Notes: generated by a model from the sequence alone, not told the origin. Positions 45,038-54,804 are shown, counted from the first letter of the stretch. The stretch is 64,000 nt of DNA from Mucilaginibacter sp. OK098 (GCF_900142915.1 NZ_FRCM01000004.1:248001-312000), one strand, 5' to 3'. A program made the numbers and translations.

Positions 45038-46621
45038 ATGAAAAAAATATTTTACTTAATTATCATATTAGCTGCCGGCACAATTTCGTCTTGCAAAAAG
45101 GATAAAAAAGTCACACCCGACAAAACCGGCACAGGAACTACTACTACATCTTCAGTTGATCTAATTAGAGATTCCATTTATTTATATTCAAAAGAAGATT
45201 ATTTGTGGAACACGCAACTACCTTCATATGCCAGCTTTAATCCGCGCTCTTTTAATAGCGGCGGTGATTTTGTGTCATTACAAAATGAAATGGATGCGCT
45301 ATCCCAATATGCAATTAATCCGGCAACCGGCAAGCCCTATGAATATAGCAAGTTTAATCCCGGGAACGCCAAGTATTCGTTTATTGATGACGGAACAGAA
45401 ACGGGAGCATTAAACGGAAACAAAAGCGATTATGGATTTGACTACGGATACCAACTTGTAGCCGTAAATACTGTAAAAATTTATATCCTATATGTGTACC
45501 CTGGTTCAGCGGCCGCATCACAGGGGCTAACGCGGGGGTGTGAGATTACTGCTGTAAATGGCAATTCAAATATATCCTATGATGGCTCCGGTTACGGATC
45601 CGGCAGCGGAACCCATAACAATACAGTGTACAATGCCATTTTTAACAGCACCGCATTAACAATGACTGTTAATAAACTTAATGGAATATCAGCCACTGTA
45701 ACCTTAGCCAACACCTCCTATACAGTTAACCCGGTACTAAAAGATACTATACTGGACGGAGGGACGGGGCATAAAATTGGTTATATGGCATTTAACACCT
45801 TTACATCAGATGCTAATGCTGACCCCAAATTAGATGCTGCATTTCTTAAATTCAGCTCAAATGGCGTAACCGACCTTGTTGTTGATTTACGCTATAACGG
45901 GGGAGGCTTTGTTTCAACTGCGGAACATCTTGATAATTTAATAGTGCCTACAGGCAACGCAGGATTAATGTACAGCACGTATTATAACAGTAATTTAACA
46001 GGTGGGCATGATCCGTTATTAAAAAACCAGGTTTATAATGACGGGCAGGGACCTTATACCCTCGCAGATGTTATTGCGCAACTGGTTGCAACTAATACGG
46101 TGAACTTTTCAAAAGCCGGTAATTTAAATGCAAAAAGGGTATTTTTTATGGTAGGGCCAAATACGGCATCAGCAAGTGAGCTAACTATAAATAACTTACG
46201 GCCGTTAATGGACGTACAATTGGTTGGCGATACTACCTACGGTAAACCTGTTGGCTTTTTTGGCCTTAATATTGGAAAGTATATAATGTATAATCCTCAA
46301 TTTTCCACGCAGAACTCGGCAGGCCAGGGCGGTTATTTTGCCGGAATGACGCCAGGCGTTGGCGGATACAATGGTTATCAAACTTACGACGATTATGCGT
46401 ATGATTTTGGCGACCCAAATGACCCGATGCTAAGCAGTATTATAAATTACGTTAAAAAAGGCACCTACACCGTACAAAATAAAGTTATACAAAGTGTGTC
46501 GGCACAACAAACTTATGGTTTACGCCATTCAGCTGCATTAATGAAAAAGCGCTCAAGCAAGAACTTTAGCGGCATGGTGTTTAACAGAAAAATAACTATA
46601 AGAAACGTTAAGAATAAATAG
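45038..46621 (+). CDS. S41-family (C-terminal processing type) peptidase lipoprotein
   Basis: The 527-residue product has a lipobox (TISSCKK, Cys19) with a lysine/threonine-rich linker. An N-terminal helical segment is followed by a PDZ-like domain (about 145-230, YILYVYPGSAAASQGLTRGC) and the S41 protease core (about 245-440). The core contains VVDLRYNGGGFVSTAEHL, and the nucleophile serine lies in GPNTASASELTINNLRP. It is likely anchored on the periplasmic side or cell surface. Substrates unknown. A bidirectional terminator separates it from smc. Confidence 0.9.
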   Translation: MKKIFYLIIILAAGTISSCKKDKKVTPDKTGTGTTTTSSVDLIRDSIYLYSKEDYLWNTQLPSYASFNPRSFNSGGDFVSLQNEMDALSQYAINPATGKPYEYSKFNPGNAKYSFIDDGTETGALNGNKSDYGFDYGYQLVAVNTVKIYILYVYPGSAAASQGLTRGCEITAVNGNSNISYDGSGYGSGSGTHNNTVYNAIFNSTALTMTVNKLNGISATVTLANTSYTVNPVLKDTILDGGTGHKIGYMAFNTFTSDANADPKLDAAFLKFSSNGVTDLVVDLRYNGGGFVSTAEHLDNLIVPTGNAGLMYSTYYNSNLTGGHDPLLKNQVYNDGQGPYTLADVIAQLVATNTVNFSKAGNLNAKRVFFMVGPNTASASELTINNLRPLMDVQLVGDTTYGKPVGFFGLNIGKYIMYNPQFSTQNSAGQGGYFAGMTPGVGGYNGYQTYDDYAYDFGDPNDPMLSSIINYVKKGTYTVQNKVIQSVSAQQTYGLRHSAALMKKRSSKNFSGMVFNRKITIRNVKNK

Positions 46622-46750
46622 CGCTAAAGCTAAAAAATAAGCTGAAAGCAAAAAGGCGAAAGCCGAAAACTCTTTTAAACAGAAAAGCCGGAATTAAAGT
46701 TAAACTTCGATTCCGGCTTTTTGCTTTAGTTTTTTAGCTTTTCGCTTTTA
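46621..46750. repeat. Aaaagc-word inverted repeat around the S41/smc terminator
   Basis: Left words gcgctaaagctaaaaaataagc and gaaagccgaaaac (46621-46670) face right words tttttgctttag and cttttcgctttt (46717-46750). The right arm runs up to the smc stop codon. Confidence 0.7.
46683..46721. terminator. Bidirectional terminator between S41 peptidase and smc
   Basis: Perfect 12-bp arms aaaagccggaat (46683-46694) and attccggctttt (46710-46721) around a 15-nt loop, between convergent genes and nested inside word repeats. Confidence 0.88.
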
Positions 46751-49700
46751 ATCCACAAGCTCGCGTAAATCAACAGGAACTACTCTTGATATGCCTTGCT
46801 CAACCATAGTTACGCCATAAATAATATCGGTACTGGCTATGGTTCTTTTGTTGTGGGAGATGATAATAAATTGCGACTCCTTTGAAAACTCCCTGATGAT
46901 ATTGTTAAACTTATCAATATTGGTGTCGTCAAGCGGGGCATCAACCTCATCAAAAATACAGAAAGGCGCCGGCTTTAACAGGTAAAGTGAAAACAGGATG
47001 GCGGTTGCCGTTAGTGTTTTTTCGCCGCCCGAGAGCTGGTTAATTGATAACGGGCGTTTACCTTTTGGTTTTGCAATAATATCAATATCAGATTCAAGCG
47101 GATGCTGCGGATCGGTAAGGATCAAATCGCAGGAGTCTTCTTCATTAAACAGGGAACGGAAAACTCTTATAAAATTTTCACGCACCAGCGTGAATGACGA
47201 CATAAATTTCTCTTTCGCCGTATCATCAATTTCCTGGATAGTTGCCAATAACGATGCCTTTGCATCGCTCAGGTCCTTTTTTTGCGCCTGGATAAATGTG
47301 TAACGTTCATTCATCTCGTTATAAGCCTCAACAGCAAGCGGATTTATGGCGCCAAACTCATCCAGTCGTTTTTTCAGTTTCTCGGCCTTATCGCGAATCT
47401 CGTGTTCATTTTCACCTTCTGCAGTCTCTGTTTCAGGCAGATCCTGGATATCGATATTAAATTCAACCGATAACCTTTCCTTTAAGGCATTCAGCTCCAG
47501 CTTTAAATTATTCCTTTCATCCTTCAGCTCATTTTCTATGATTTCTGCATTATCTTTTTTACGTCTTAAGGCAGTAATTTCCTCTTCTGTTTCAGAGATC
47601 TTTCCACGCCATGCATAATGCTCCTGCTCGGCTTGTTGTGTGGCTTTTTCAAGCAGATCCTTTTGCTCATACATCTCCAGCAGGTCGTCATCAGAGTTAT
47701 CCGACTGCTGCAAATTTTCCTGTATAGCAAGCTTTACCTTTTCAAGCTCTTCATTATTCTGTTTTATCCGGCCTTCCAGGTTTTCTTTTTGAGATTCGCG
47801 GTAATCCAAATCCTTTATCAAACCCGATACCTTATTTTGCTGCTGGTGAAAACGGATATTGTCCTGGTTGTAGGCGTTTGATTTTACCGAAACGTATTCG
47901 TTCAGCTCATTAAAAGCCAACTGTTTTTCTGTTAGCAGATCGGCCTGCGTTTGTTTTTGGGCTTTAAGGTCCTCAAGCTGCGGTATTAATGCAATTGTTT
48001 CCTCCTTAATGCTGTCTATTTTACGGGCAATGTCTTCCTTGCGGTTAAGGCTGTTTTCAATAAAGGTTTGGTATTGCTCCTGGCGGGTTTTAACGGTTAC
48101 CAGCTCGGTATTTAACAGGTTTAATTCCTGTTGTTTTTGTTTTATTTCGGCAGCCTTTCCTGATGCTTTTAATGATGAAAGCTTATTCTGCAATTCATCA
48201 AAACGAACTTTAAAATCATTTAGCTCAACATCAATCAGCTTAATTACTTTCAGCAATGCCTCCAGGTTTTTTGCCCGGCCTATCCGTTTACCTTCAAACA
48301 GCCCTACCGAACCACCGGCCATAGCGTGCCTTGATTTATTGAACTTGCCGCTTTTGCCAATTAGCACTACGCCATCGGGCAGATCAGCATTGTTTAAGGC
48401 ATTGTCATTTTCATCATTAACCAGGTAAACGTTTTTCAGCAAATGATCACAAAGCGGCTGGTATTGCTTTTCAACTTCAACTACATTTAAGGCAGGGATG
48501 GCTCCTTCTAATTCCAACTTTTCTGAAAAGCCCATTGCTGTTTCATAGCTACTCAACACAAAAAACTGCGCGCGGCCTTGTGCAGCTTTGCTTAGCAAAT
48601 TAATAGCTTTTATAGCTTCGTTATAAGTTTCAACCACGTAATGGTTCATCAGTGGTTCCAGGTAGTTTTCAATGGCTACCCTGTACTCTTCGCGGCAAAA
48701 TAATATATCGCTAAATAACGGTGCGTTTTTAGACCATTCTGTATTTTTCTTTAAAAAGCGGATCGATTCAGGGAAACCCTCCAGGTTATCAACCATGCTT
48801 TTTGTGAGGTTATACTCATTTTGCTTGGCATCAAGCTTCCGGCTTTCGCGGATAATGGTTTCCTGTACCGTGTTAAGCTCTGTCTCTGTTGATTTTATTT
48901 GTTCCTGCAGCTTAGTTTCAAAGTCAACAATTGAATTAAAATCCTTTTCTGAAGCTTCAACACGCTCCTGCAAGCCAGCAACAGCGGTATTAAAATGGGA
49001 AAGCTCTGCCTCCTTATTGGTGGCGTCTTCCATATTCCGCTGGCCTTCCTGCTCCAATGCCTGCTCCTGGATCTTTAAAATATCCAGGTCTTTCTCTGCT
49101 TTATAAGCCTGGTTCTGTACGCGGGTATTGATATTGGTAAGCTCGGCGATCTCATTTTTAGCTTCGGCTTGCTCCGCCCTTAATTCATCTACAGCCTCTT
49201 TCAGGTCAGTTACCTGTAGTTGTATTTTCTGCAGATTTTCATCTTCCTGCAGTTTTTCTTCCAGCAATCGTTTTATGTTATAAAGCACATGGTTAAACTG
49301 TGTTTTATCCTTATCCAGCTCCTCTGTTAATCTCGCTTCTTTATCCTGCTGAAATTTTAACTGCTCGTTCTTTATCTTCTTTTCGCTTTCATAAGCGCGG
49401 ATCTTTGAAACATATTCGTTTGTTGCTTTTTGCTGTACCGAAAGATTTTTCTCCTTGGTCAGACTATCCAGCTTTTGCTGCTGCAAAAAAGCCTCAAGTG
49501 TGTCAATCTGCGTTACAATGCCTGACTTCCCTTCTTTGTGCTTCTGCTCCTGCTCTTCTATCCTGGCCAATGATTCGCTGAATGAGGCAATCCTGAACGA
49601 GGCCAGCGTTATACTGAGCGCTTTATATTGTTCCTTTATCTGGTAATATCTTTCGGTTTTCTTTGCCTGGTTCTCCAGCGTTTTAAGGTTCTTCTCAATT

Positions 49701-50290
49701 TCAAAAAGCAGGTCCTCCACCCTCTCCAGGTCGGCTTCGGTATCTTTTAGCTTATTGAAAGTTTGCTTTTTGCGCAGCTTATATTTTGAAATCCCCGAAG
49801 CTTCCTCAAACAAATTCCTGCGCGAGCCTTCCTTATTGGTAATGATCTCATCAATCATTTTTAACTCGATGATGGAATACGAATCAGCGCCGATACCTGT
49901 GTCTAAAAACAAATCGGTAATATCCTTTAACCGGCATTGCACATCATTAAGGCGGTATTCGCTTTCACCCGTACGATAAAGTCTACGGGTTAAAGTTACC
50001 TGCGAAAAATCAGTAGGGAGTACGTTTTTGGTATTATCAAAAGTGAGTGAAACTTCGGCAAGATTGGCGGCTTTGCGGCTTTTGGTACCGTTAAATATAA
50101 CGTTATCCATTTTTTCGGAACGGAGCATTTTTGTACTTTGCTCACCCAACACCCAGCGGATAGAATCAACCACGTTAGATTTTCCGCAGCCATTTGGGCC
50201 CACAATAGCAGTTACACCTTCATTAAAGTTTATAGTAATTTTATCGCCAAAGCTCTTAAATCCCTTGATTTCTAACTTAGTAAGCTGCAT
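46748..50290 (-). CDS. smc: Chromosome segregation protein SMC
   Basis: The 1180-residue product has full SMC length. Walker A GPNGCGKSN lies at about 32-40 and the N-terminal head runs to about 165. A long heptad-rich coiled coil follows to about 510. The hinge is near 515-665 (GFPESIRFLKKNTEWSKNAP, VVLIGKSGKFNKSRHAMAGG). A second coiled coil precedes the C-terminal head with the ABC signature LSGGEKTLTATAILFSL, Walker B FCIFDEVDAPLDD and the D-loop. It organises and segregates the chromosome with ScpA/ScpB, which are not in the window. Confidence 0.97.
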   Translation of the reverse strand: MQLTKLEIKGFKSFGDKITINFNEGVTAIVGPNGCGKSNVVDSIRWVLGEQSTKMLRSEKMDNVIFNGTKSRKAANLAEVSLTFDNTKNVLPTDFSQVTLTRRLYRTGESEYRLNDVQCRLKDITDLFLDTGIGADSYSIIELKMIDEIITNKEGSRRNLFEEASGISKYKLRKKQTFNKLKDTEADLERVEDLLFEIEKNLKTLENQAKKTERYYQIKEQYKALSITLASFRIASFSESLARIEEQEQKHKEGKSGIVTQIDTLEAFLQQQKLDSLTKEKNLSVQQKATNEYVSKIRAYESEKKIKNEQLKFQQDKEARLTEELDKDKTQFNHVLYNIKRLLEEKLQEDENLQKIQLQVTDLKEAVDELRAEQAEAKNEIAELTNINTRVQNQAYKAEKDLDILKIQEQALEQEGQRNMEDATNKEAELSHFNTAVAGLQERVEASEKDFNSIVDFETKLQEQIKSTETELNTVQETIIRESRKLDAKQNEYNLTKSMVDNLEGFPESIRFLKKNTEWSKNAPLFSDILFCREEYRVAIENYLEPLMNHYVVETYNEAIKAINLLSKAAQGRAQFFVLSSYETAMGFSEKLELEGAIPALNVVEVEKQYQPLCDHLLKNVYLVNDENDNALNNADLPDGVVLIGKSGKFNKSRHAMAGGSVGLFEGKRIGRAKNLEALLKVIKLIDVELNDFKVRFDELQNKLSSLKASGKAAEIKQKQQELNLLNTELVTVKTRQEQYQTFIENSLNRKEDIARKIDSIKEETIALIPQLEDLKAQKQTQADLLTEKQLAFNELNEYVSVKSNAYNQDNIRFHQQQNKVSGLIKDLDYRESQKENLEGRIKQNNEELEKVKLAIQENLQQSDNSDDDLLEMYEQKDLLEKATQQAEQEHYAWRGKISETEEEITALRRKKDNAEIIENELKDERNNLKLELNALKERLSVEFNIDIQDLPETETAEGENEHEIRDKAEKLKKRLDEFGAINPLAVEAYNEMNERYTFIQAQKKDLSDAKASLLATIQEIDDTAKEKFMSSFTLVRENFIRVFRSLFNEEDSCDLILTDPQHPLESDIDIIAKPKGKRPLSINQLSGGEKTLTATAILFSLYLLKPAPFCIFDEVDAPLDDTNIDKFNNIIREFSKESQFIIISHNKRTIASTDIIYGVTMVEQGISRVVPVDLRELVD

Positions 50291-50363
50291 TTACGTTATC
50301 CCGATCCTTAAATTTTCGAACCTTCAAAGTAATTAAAAAAATCATTATAAAAATGACTTTTTT

Positions 50364-50462
50364 TAGCTAAAAGCAAAAAGACTAAAGCAAAAAGCTTTTT
50401 GTTTTGTTGTACTACTTATGCAGTTGAGGCTTTTGACTTTCAGCTTTACGCTTTTAGCTTTT
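50364..50462. repeat. Aaaagc-word inverted repeat before the NAD(P)-binding gene
   Basis: Left arm (tagctaaaagcaaaaagac and aaagcaaaaagc, 50364-50396) faces right arm (gaggcttttgactttcagc and tttacgcttttagc, 50426-50462). The right arm sits directly before the ATG at 50469 and gives rise to a spurious upstream start. Confidence 0.75.
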
Positions 50463-50468
50463 CTACAT

Positions 50469-51107
50469 ATGAAAATAGCAATATTTGGAGCAACCGGTAA
50501 TATTGGCAGCCGCGTAGTTACCGAGGCCTTAAACCGCGGCCATGATGTTACCGCCATAGTACGCCATCCGGAAGATTATAAACTGGAGAGCCCCCATTTG
50601 CGGGTAGCCAAAGCCGATCTGTTTAATACGCAGGATGTAGAATCAGCAGTATTTGATCATGACGCGGTAGTAAGCGCCTACAATTTCTCAAAGGGTTCAA
50701 CACCATCAACCATTACAGAAGTTACAGTACCGCTTTTAAATGGCTTAAAACAAGCTCATGTAAAGCGACTGATAATAGTTGGCGGTGCGGGCAGTCTTGA
50801 AGTAGCGCCGGGTGTACAAAGTGTTGATACACCCGGATTCCCGGAAGAATATAAACCAGCATCGCTTGCACACCGCGAAGCATTAAAGATTTATCAAAAA
50901 GAAAAGGAATTGGAGTGGACTTATGTCAGCCCATCAGCAGAGATTTCACCAGGCGAACGCACAGGAAACTTCCGCAGAGGCAAGGATCAAATGCTGTTTG
51001 ATGAACACGGCCAAAGCCACATCTCCATGGAAGACTTTGCCGTAGCTATTATTGACGAAATAATGAATCCGCAGCATATCAGGGAAAGGTTTACAGTGGG
51101 ATACTAA
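50469..51107 (+). CDS. NAD(P)H-binding SDR-like protein (atypical SDR)
   Basis: From MKIAIFGATGNIGSRVV the product has 212 residues. The glycine-rich GATGNIGS (7-14) and AIVRHPEDY after strand 2 indicate NAD(P) binding. IVGGAGSLEVAPGVQ and WTYVSPSAEISPGERTG are typical of the NmrA/YwnB-like atypical SDR group, which has no full catalytic triad. Such proteins act as redox sensors or small flavin/quinone-type reductases. I rejected the ATG at 50418 because its 17 extra residues are encoded by repeat words. Confidence 0.87.
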   Translation: MKIAIFGATGNIGSRVVTEALNRGHDVTAIVRHPEDYKLESPHLRVAKADLFNTQDVESAVFDHDAVVSAYNFSKGSTPSTITEVTVPLLNGLKQAHVKRLIIVGGAGSLEVAPGVQSVDTPGFPEEYKPASLAHREALKIYQKEKELEWTYVSPSAEISPGERTGNFRRGKDQMLFDEHGQSHISMEDFAVAIIDEIMNPQHIRERFTVGY

Positions 51108-51112
51108 AGTGA

Positions 51113-51225
51113 TGGTAAAAGGCGAAAGGTAAAGGGTGAAAGGTGCTATATTTATTCATTTCATCAAATTGAATTCATTATTCGATATTTAAAACCCTTT
51201 ACCTTTCGCCTTTAACCTTTTACCT
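51113..51225. repeat. Aaaggt-word inverted repeat
   Basis: The left arm ggtaaaaggcgaaaggtaaa (51114-51145) faces the right arm ccctttacctttcgcc and tttaaccttttacc (51195-51224), between convergent genes. A single arm of the same word is at 52027-52055. Confidence 0.75.
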
Positions 51226-51228
51226 CCC

Positions 51229-52017
51229 TCACACAAAAATTTCTCCCTTTAAGTAGGTAACCGCTTTGCCGCTCATTTGTACCCTGTCGCCTTTTAGTTC
51301 GCACCAAAGCTCGCCTTTACGGGCTGAGAGCTGGTAGGCGTGAAGTTTGGTTTTTCCCAGTTTTTCGGCCCAGTATGGGATCAGGTTGCAATGGGCTGAG
51401 CCAGTAACCGGATCTTCGGGAATCCCTGCACCGGGAGCAAAAAAACGGGATACAAAATCAACAGTATCGCCAGGGGCGGTAACAATCACGCCCACGGTGT
51501 CCATTTTCGACAGTGCAAAAAAATCAGGTGAGATGTCGCGGATATCGCTTTCCGATTCATAAACCAAAAAATAATCTCTCGATCTTAAAACCTCTACCGG
51601 TTGTTTTTCGCCTAAAGCTTCAATCAATCCAACAGGTGCGTCAATATGGATCGGCGGCCTTGAGGGGAAATCCATTGTATATTTATCTCCGTCCCTTTTT
51701 ACAATGAGTGTTCCGGCCTTTACCGTTTCAAAATGGATCTCATCCTGCTTATGTCCTAATTGCGTAAACAGGATGTGTGATGAAGCCAATGTAGCATGTC
51801 CGCATAAATCTATTTCATACTCAGGTGTAAACCACCGTAGTTTGTAACCGGTATCATTTTTAACAAAGAAAGCTGTTTCAGCAAGGTTATTTTCAATGGC
51901 AATGGTTTGCATTTTTTCATCAGGCAGCCACTCCTCCAGCGGACAAATAGCAGCCGGATTGCCTCCAAAAAGTTTATCAGTAAAGGCGTCAGCCTGGTAT
52001 ATTGGTATTGTTATCAT
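51229..52017 (-). CDS. PhzF-family isomerase-like protein
   Basis: The 262-residue product starts with IPIYQADAFTDKLFGGNPAA, followed by IAIENNLAETAFFV carrying the catalytic glutamate of the family and YEIDLCGHATLASSHIL. The second half has FFAPGAGIPEDPVTGSAHCN and LSARKGELWCEL. The family has a diaminopimelate-epimerase-like fold; PhzF itself isomerises a phenazine precursor. No phenazine genes are here, so a general isomerase role of unknown substrate is the honest call. Confidence 0.92.
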   Translation of the reverse strand: MITIPIYQADAFTDKLFGGNPAAICPLEEWLPDEKMQTIAIENNLAETAFFVKNDTGYKLRWFTPEYEIDLCGHATLASSHILFTQLGHKQDEIHFETVKAGTLIVKRDGDKYTMDFPSRPPIHIDAPVGLIEALGEKQPVEVLRSRDYFLVYESESDIRDISPDFFALSKMDTVGVIVTAPGDTVDFVSRFFAPGAGIPEDPVTGSAHCNLIPYWAEKLGKTKLHAYQLSARKGELWCELKGDRVQMSGKAVTYLKGEIFV

Positions 52018-52026
52018 ATTTTAAAT

Positions 52027-52142
52027 TGGTAAAAGGCAAAGGTTAAAGGTAAAATGTTTTTTTTAATAAGGAAACCAGATTATCGATTGCGGAATATATT
52101 TTCCACTTTCGGACTTTACTGACTTTTCCGACTTTCGGACTA
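52027..52142. repeat. Aaaggt and tttcggact words between PhzF and the E-set gene
   Basis: A single arm ggtaaaaggcaaaggttaaa (52027-52052) is followed by ccactttcggactttactg and acttttccgactttcggac (52103-52140). The second block is nearly the same as the one after gltD (37479-37515). Confidence 0.65.
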
Positions 52143-52154
52143 TCTTTCACCTTA

Positions 52155-53594
52155 TTACTCCACCCACAAAACTGAATTATACGTATCAAATTCATTAGGC
52201 TCATAAAGCTTATTGCCGGGATCAATTATCCATTTGTTATCAATCCTCAACTTATACAGGTATTTTCCGGGTTTCAGGTACAAGTCAATGGTCCAGGCAT
52301 CACCGGTATGCGCCATGGTAAACCCGCTTGGTTCCCAGTTGTTAAAAGTGCCGTTAATGGCAACCGTTTTTGCATCGGCATAGCCTTTTAATTTAAAAGA
52401 ATGGTTTGGTTTCACTGCTATAAAAGAATTTCTTTCACCTTTTTCTATTGCATAATACAGGTTTGCGGGATCTGTGATCCAATTGCCGTCAACAATAAAT
52501 TTATATTGGTAATTACCTGCAGGCAGCGTAGTTTTTAATACCCAGCCGTCAATAGTTTTCCCAAGGCTGATATCATTTGGTTTCCATTTATTAAAATCAC
52601 CTGCTAAAAAAACCTTTCCTGCATTTTTATAACCATCAAGTTTAAATGTAACAGATCCGCCTATGTTTAAAACCGAATTTAGTTTACCATCATCATCTTT
52701 TAACTTAACAGAATTTGTGGGGTCTGTTATCAGGCGTCCGTTAACCAAAAAATGATATTCATGCTTGCCGTCGTTTAAGTAAAGCTGTTTTTCCCAGATG
52801 TTGCCTTTTTTTTCCATTACCAGCTCGTTTTCATCCCATTTATTAAAGTCGCCTGCAACTATCACTTTACGGGCCAGCGGGTAACCGGGTAGCTTTATAG
52901 TATAATTATATTTATAAAAAACCGAATTGGTATTTCCTGCTCCATCATTAACCAGTACCAGGTTATTGGGGTCTGTCATCCAGCGGCCATCAACTATATA
53001 TTTATATTCATGAACGCCTGCATTAAGCTTAACATCAATTATCCAACCGCCATCGGCTTTTTTCATTGCCCCCCGAAGCGTACTCCAGTTATTAAAACTC
53101 CCTGATAAAAAAACTCTTCTTGCACTGGTATACCCGGGAAGTATAAACCTTGTTAATCCTGACGACAGCCCGAATACGGTTACCCGGGCATATTTATTGA
53201 CCCCGTATTTAACTTCGGCAGGGTACCCTGGGTTTCCTTCCAAATTGGGGATCCGGATAGTTATCTGGTAAGGTGTGCTTTGCGGATTATCATTTAAAAC
53301 CGTTAACGACCTGTCAAACCGGATAATATTATTCTTACGATCAGTTATATTCCAGCCATCTTTACTGATGTCTGTAAAATCGCCTTTTAAAACCTTTCCC
53401 GCAATTGAATTGCTCACCCCTGCAATTTTCAGGATACTATCCAGCTCTTTTTTGGGCGATTTAAGGTCGATCTGCAATATCAAATGATCGCTGGCAATAA
53501 ACAGGATATTCTGGCTTTGGGCAACGGCAGTTTTCATACTGCTGATCAGCAATACAAGAACTATAAAAACATATTTGCCCTGCCTCATTATCAT
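52155..53594 (-). CDS. Secreted protein with four tandem glycogen-binding-like (CBM48/AMPK-type E-set) modules
   Basis: The 479-residue product has a signal peptide (VFIVLVLLISSMKTAVA). After a ~145-residue N-terminal region come four modules of about 80-85 residues. Each begins with ARRVFLSGSFNNW, ARKVIVAGDFNKW, AGKVFLAGDFNKW or AKTVAINGTFNNW and continues with a G-x-H/Y-x-Y-K-(F/Y) and DG-W-x-x-DP-N pattern. This is the AMPK-type glycogen-binding/isoamylase N-terminal fold. No catalytic domain is present, so it may bind alpha-glucan. It overlaps the upstream protease gene (TAATG), implying translational coupling. Confidence 0.87.
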   Translation of the reverse strand: MIMRQGKYVFIVLVLLISSMKTAVAQSQNILFIASDHLILQIDLKSPKKELDSILKIAGVSNSIAGKVLKGDFTDISKDGWNITDRKNNIIRFDRSLTVLNDNPQSTPYQITIRIPNLEGNPGYPAEVKYGVNKYARVTVFGLSSGLTRFILPGYTSARRVFLSGSFNNWSTLRGAMKKADGGWIIDVKLNAGVHEYKYIVDGRWMTDPNNLVLVNDGAGNTNSVFYKYNYTIKLPGYPLARKVIVAGDFNKWDENELVMEKKGNIWEKQLYLNDGKHEYHFLVNGRLITDPTNSVKLKDDDGKLNSVLNIGGSVTFKLDGYKNAGKVFLAGDFNKWKPNDISLGKTIDGWVLKTTLPAGNYQYKFIVDGNWITDPANLYYAIEKGERNSFIAVKPNHSFKLKGYADAKTVAINGTFNNWEPSGFTMAHTGDAWTIDLYLKPGKYLYKLRIDNKWIIDPGNKLYEPNEFDTYNSVLWVE

Positions 53595-54592
53595 TAATTA
53601 TTATAAATGTACATTTCAAATTCCTTTTTAACGAAGTTGATGGTAAATATCCCCCTTGCAAAAAAATCGTACCCTAAAATACCATCCATCGTATGTCCGT
53701 AAGCCTTACCCATCTTTTCAAGGTCGGTAATCAAGGTCCTGTTTTTTGTAAATGTATGATCAGCAACAGTTAACTCATCAAATTTGGCATAAAGCACTTC
53801 AAAATTTGAGCCCCCCACGCCGGTTAATTTTGAACGGCCAATTACCTGCATAGACGGGATCATTTTTTTTGTCCGGTCATAATCAAGCAGGTTTGTTTCG
53901 GCGGCGGTGTCAAAAGCAAACCATAAGGTATAATTATTAATGGTTCCTTTTAAAAAAATAACATCATTTAAAAGCTTGAACGGGCTTACCATTAAACGAT
54001 CATGAAAGATCCGTTCCGATTCGGGTATATTACCGTTCTTGTCAAGTTTTTGAATATAAAGCACATTATGGAAAATATCAACGGTAATAGCAAATTTCGA
54101 AAATAAACGAGTGCCCAGTAAACCAAGGATCTTTATATTTCTGCCATTCTCAATAAATGAAAGATCAGTAACATGCGCAGTTAGGCGGCTATATTGAAGG
54201 TCGAGGATCTTAAAATTACGCACATAAGTGGTAAATGAACTTGAAGATGCTCCGTTTATGCCTGCAGCTTCCTGGTCATCAATATTGGGGAGGTACCTGA
54301 AATAAGTTTCATTTAATACAAGGCCGGGCGCGCCGGTATCTAAAACAAAGTTGCCTTCTAATGAATCAACCTGCGCTTCAACAATTATCAGGTTGCCGGC
54401 TCTTTTTATCGGCACCACTAATGTTGTAAAATCAGCATAAGGTTCGGGGTCGGGATCAAGCTTGCCGGATATGGTTTTGAAAGTTATTTTACCAGGCATT
54501 ATCCTTTTATCAGCCAGCGCACTATAATGCTGGCAAATAATAAAAATGGACAATATGATAAAAAGCTTTCGCATCTGCTGGTAACTAACCAA
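53594..54592 (-). CDS. Retropepsin-like aspartyl protease family protein, secreted
   Basis: The 332-residue product has a signal peptide (LFIILSIFIICQHYSALA). Two aspartyl-protease lobes are visible: FVLDTGAPGLVLNE (DTGA, about residue 84) with the downstream ILGLLGTRLFSKF flap-type strand, and LWFAFDTAAETNLLD (DTAA, about 224) with MDGILGYDFFARG. Both catalytic aspartates are present in one chain, as in pepsin-like pairs. It is the first gene of a two-gene unit with the four-module E-set protein. Proteolytic activity is predicted, not shown. Confidence 0.85.
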   Translation of the reverse strand: MVSYQQMRKLFIILSIFIICQHYSALADKRIMPGKITFKTISGKLDPDPEPYADFTTLVVPIKRAGNLIIVEAQVDSLEGNFVLDTGAPGLVLNETYFRYLPNIDDQEAAGINGASSSSFTTYVRNFKILDLQYSRLTAHVTDLSFIENGRNIKILGLLGTRLFSKFAITVDIFHNVLYIQKLDKNGNIPESERIFHDRLMVSPFKLLNDVIFLKGTINNYTLWFAFDTAAETNLLDYDRTKKMIPSMQVIGRSKLTGVGGSNFEVLYAKFDELTVADHTFTKNRTLITDLEKMGKAYGHTMDGILGYDFFARGIFTINFVKKEFEMYIYNN

Positions 54593-54676
54593 TAGACCAC
54601 TTTTTGAGGAGGAAAGTTACAGGTACTGAAAGAAAATTAAAATCCATCTATAAAAAATCAAATCTTTCGCAGGGCG

Positions 54677-54785
54677 TTGCCCTGCGCTGATGGGTGAGAC
54701 CCTTTCAGGGCCTGGGAAATCGAAAAGAAAACATTCCTAAGCCCTGAAGGGGCGACATCCACCAGCGCAGGTCGCAGGCCTGCCG
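54677..54785. repeat. REP-like palindromic element (GC-rich)
   Basis: Arm 1 (54681-54713, begins cctgcgctgatgggtgagac) and arm 2 (54739-54771, ends ccagcgcagg) are inverted copies with about 80% match. Outer short arms (tcgcagggc, gtcgcaggcctgc) extend it. It is much richer in G+C than its surroundings and non-coding; it has the look of a mobile REP-type palindrome. Confidence 0.75.
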
Positions 54786-54804
54786 GAGAATATAGGGGAA
54801 TTTG

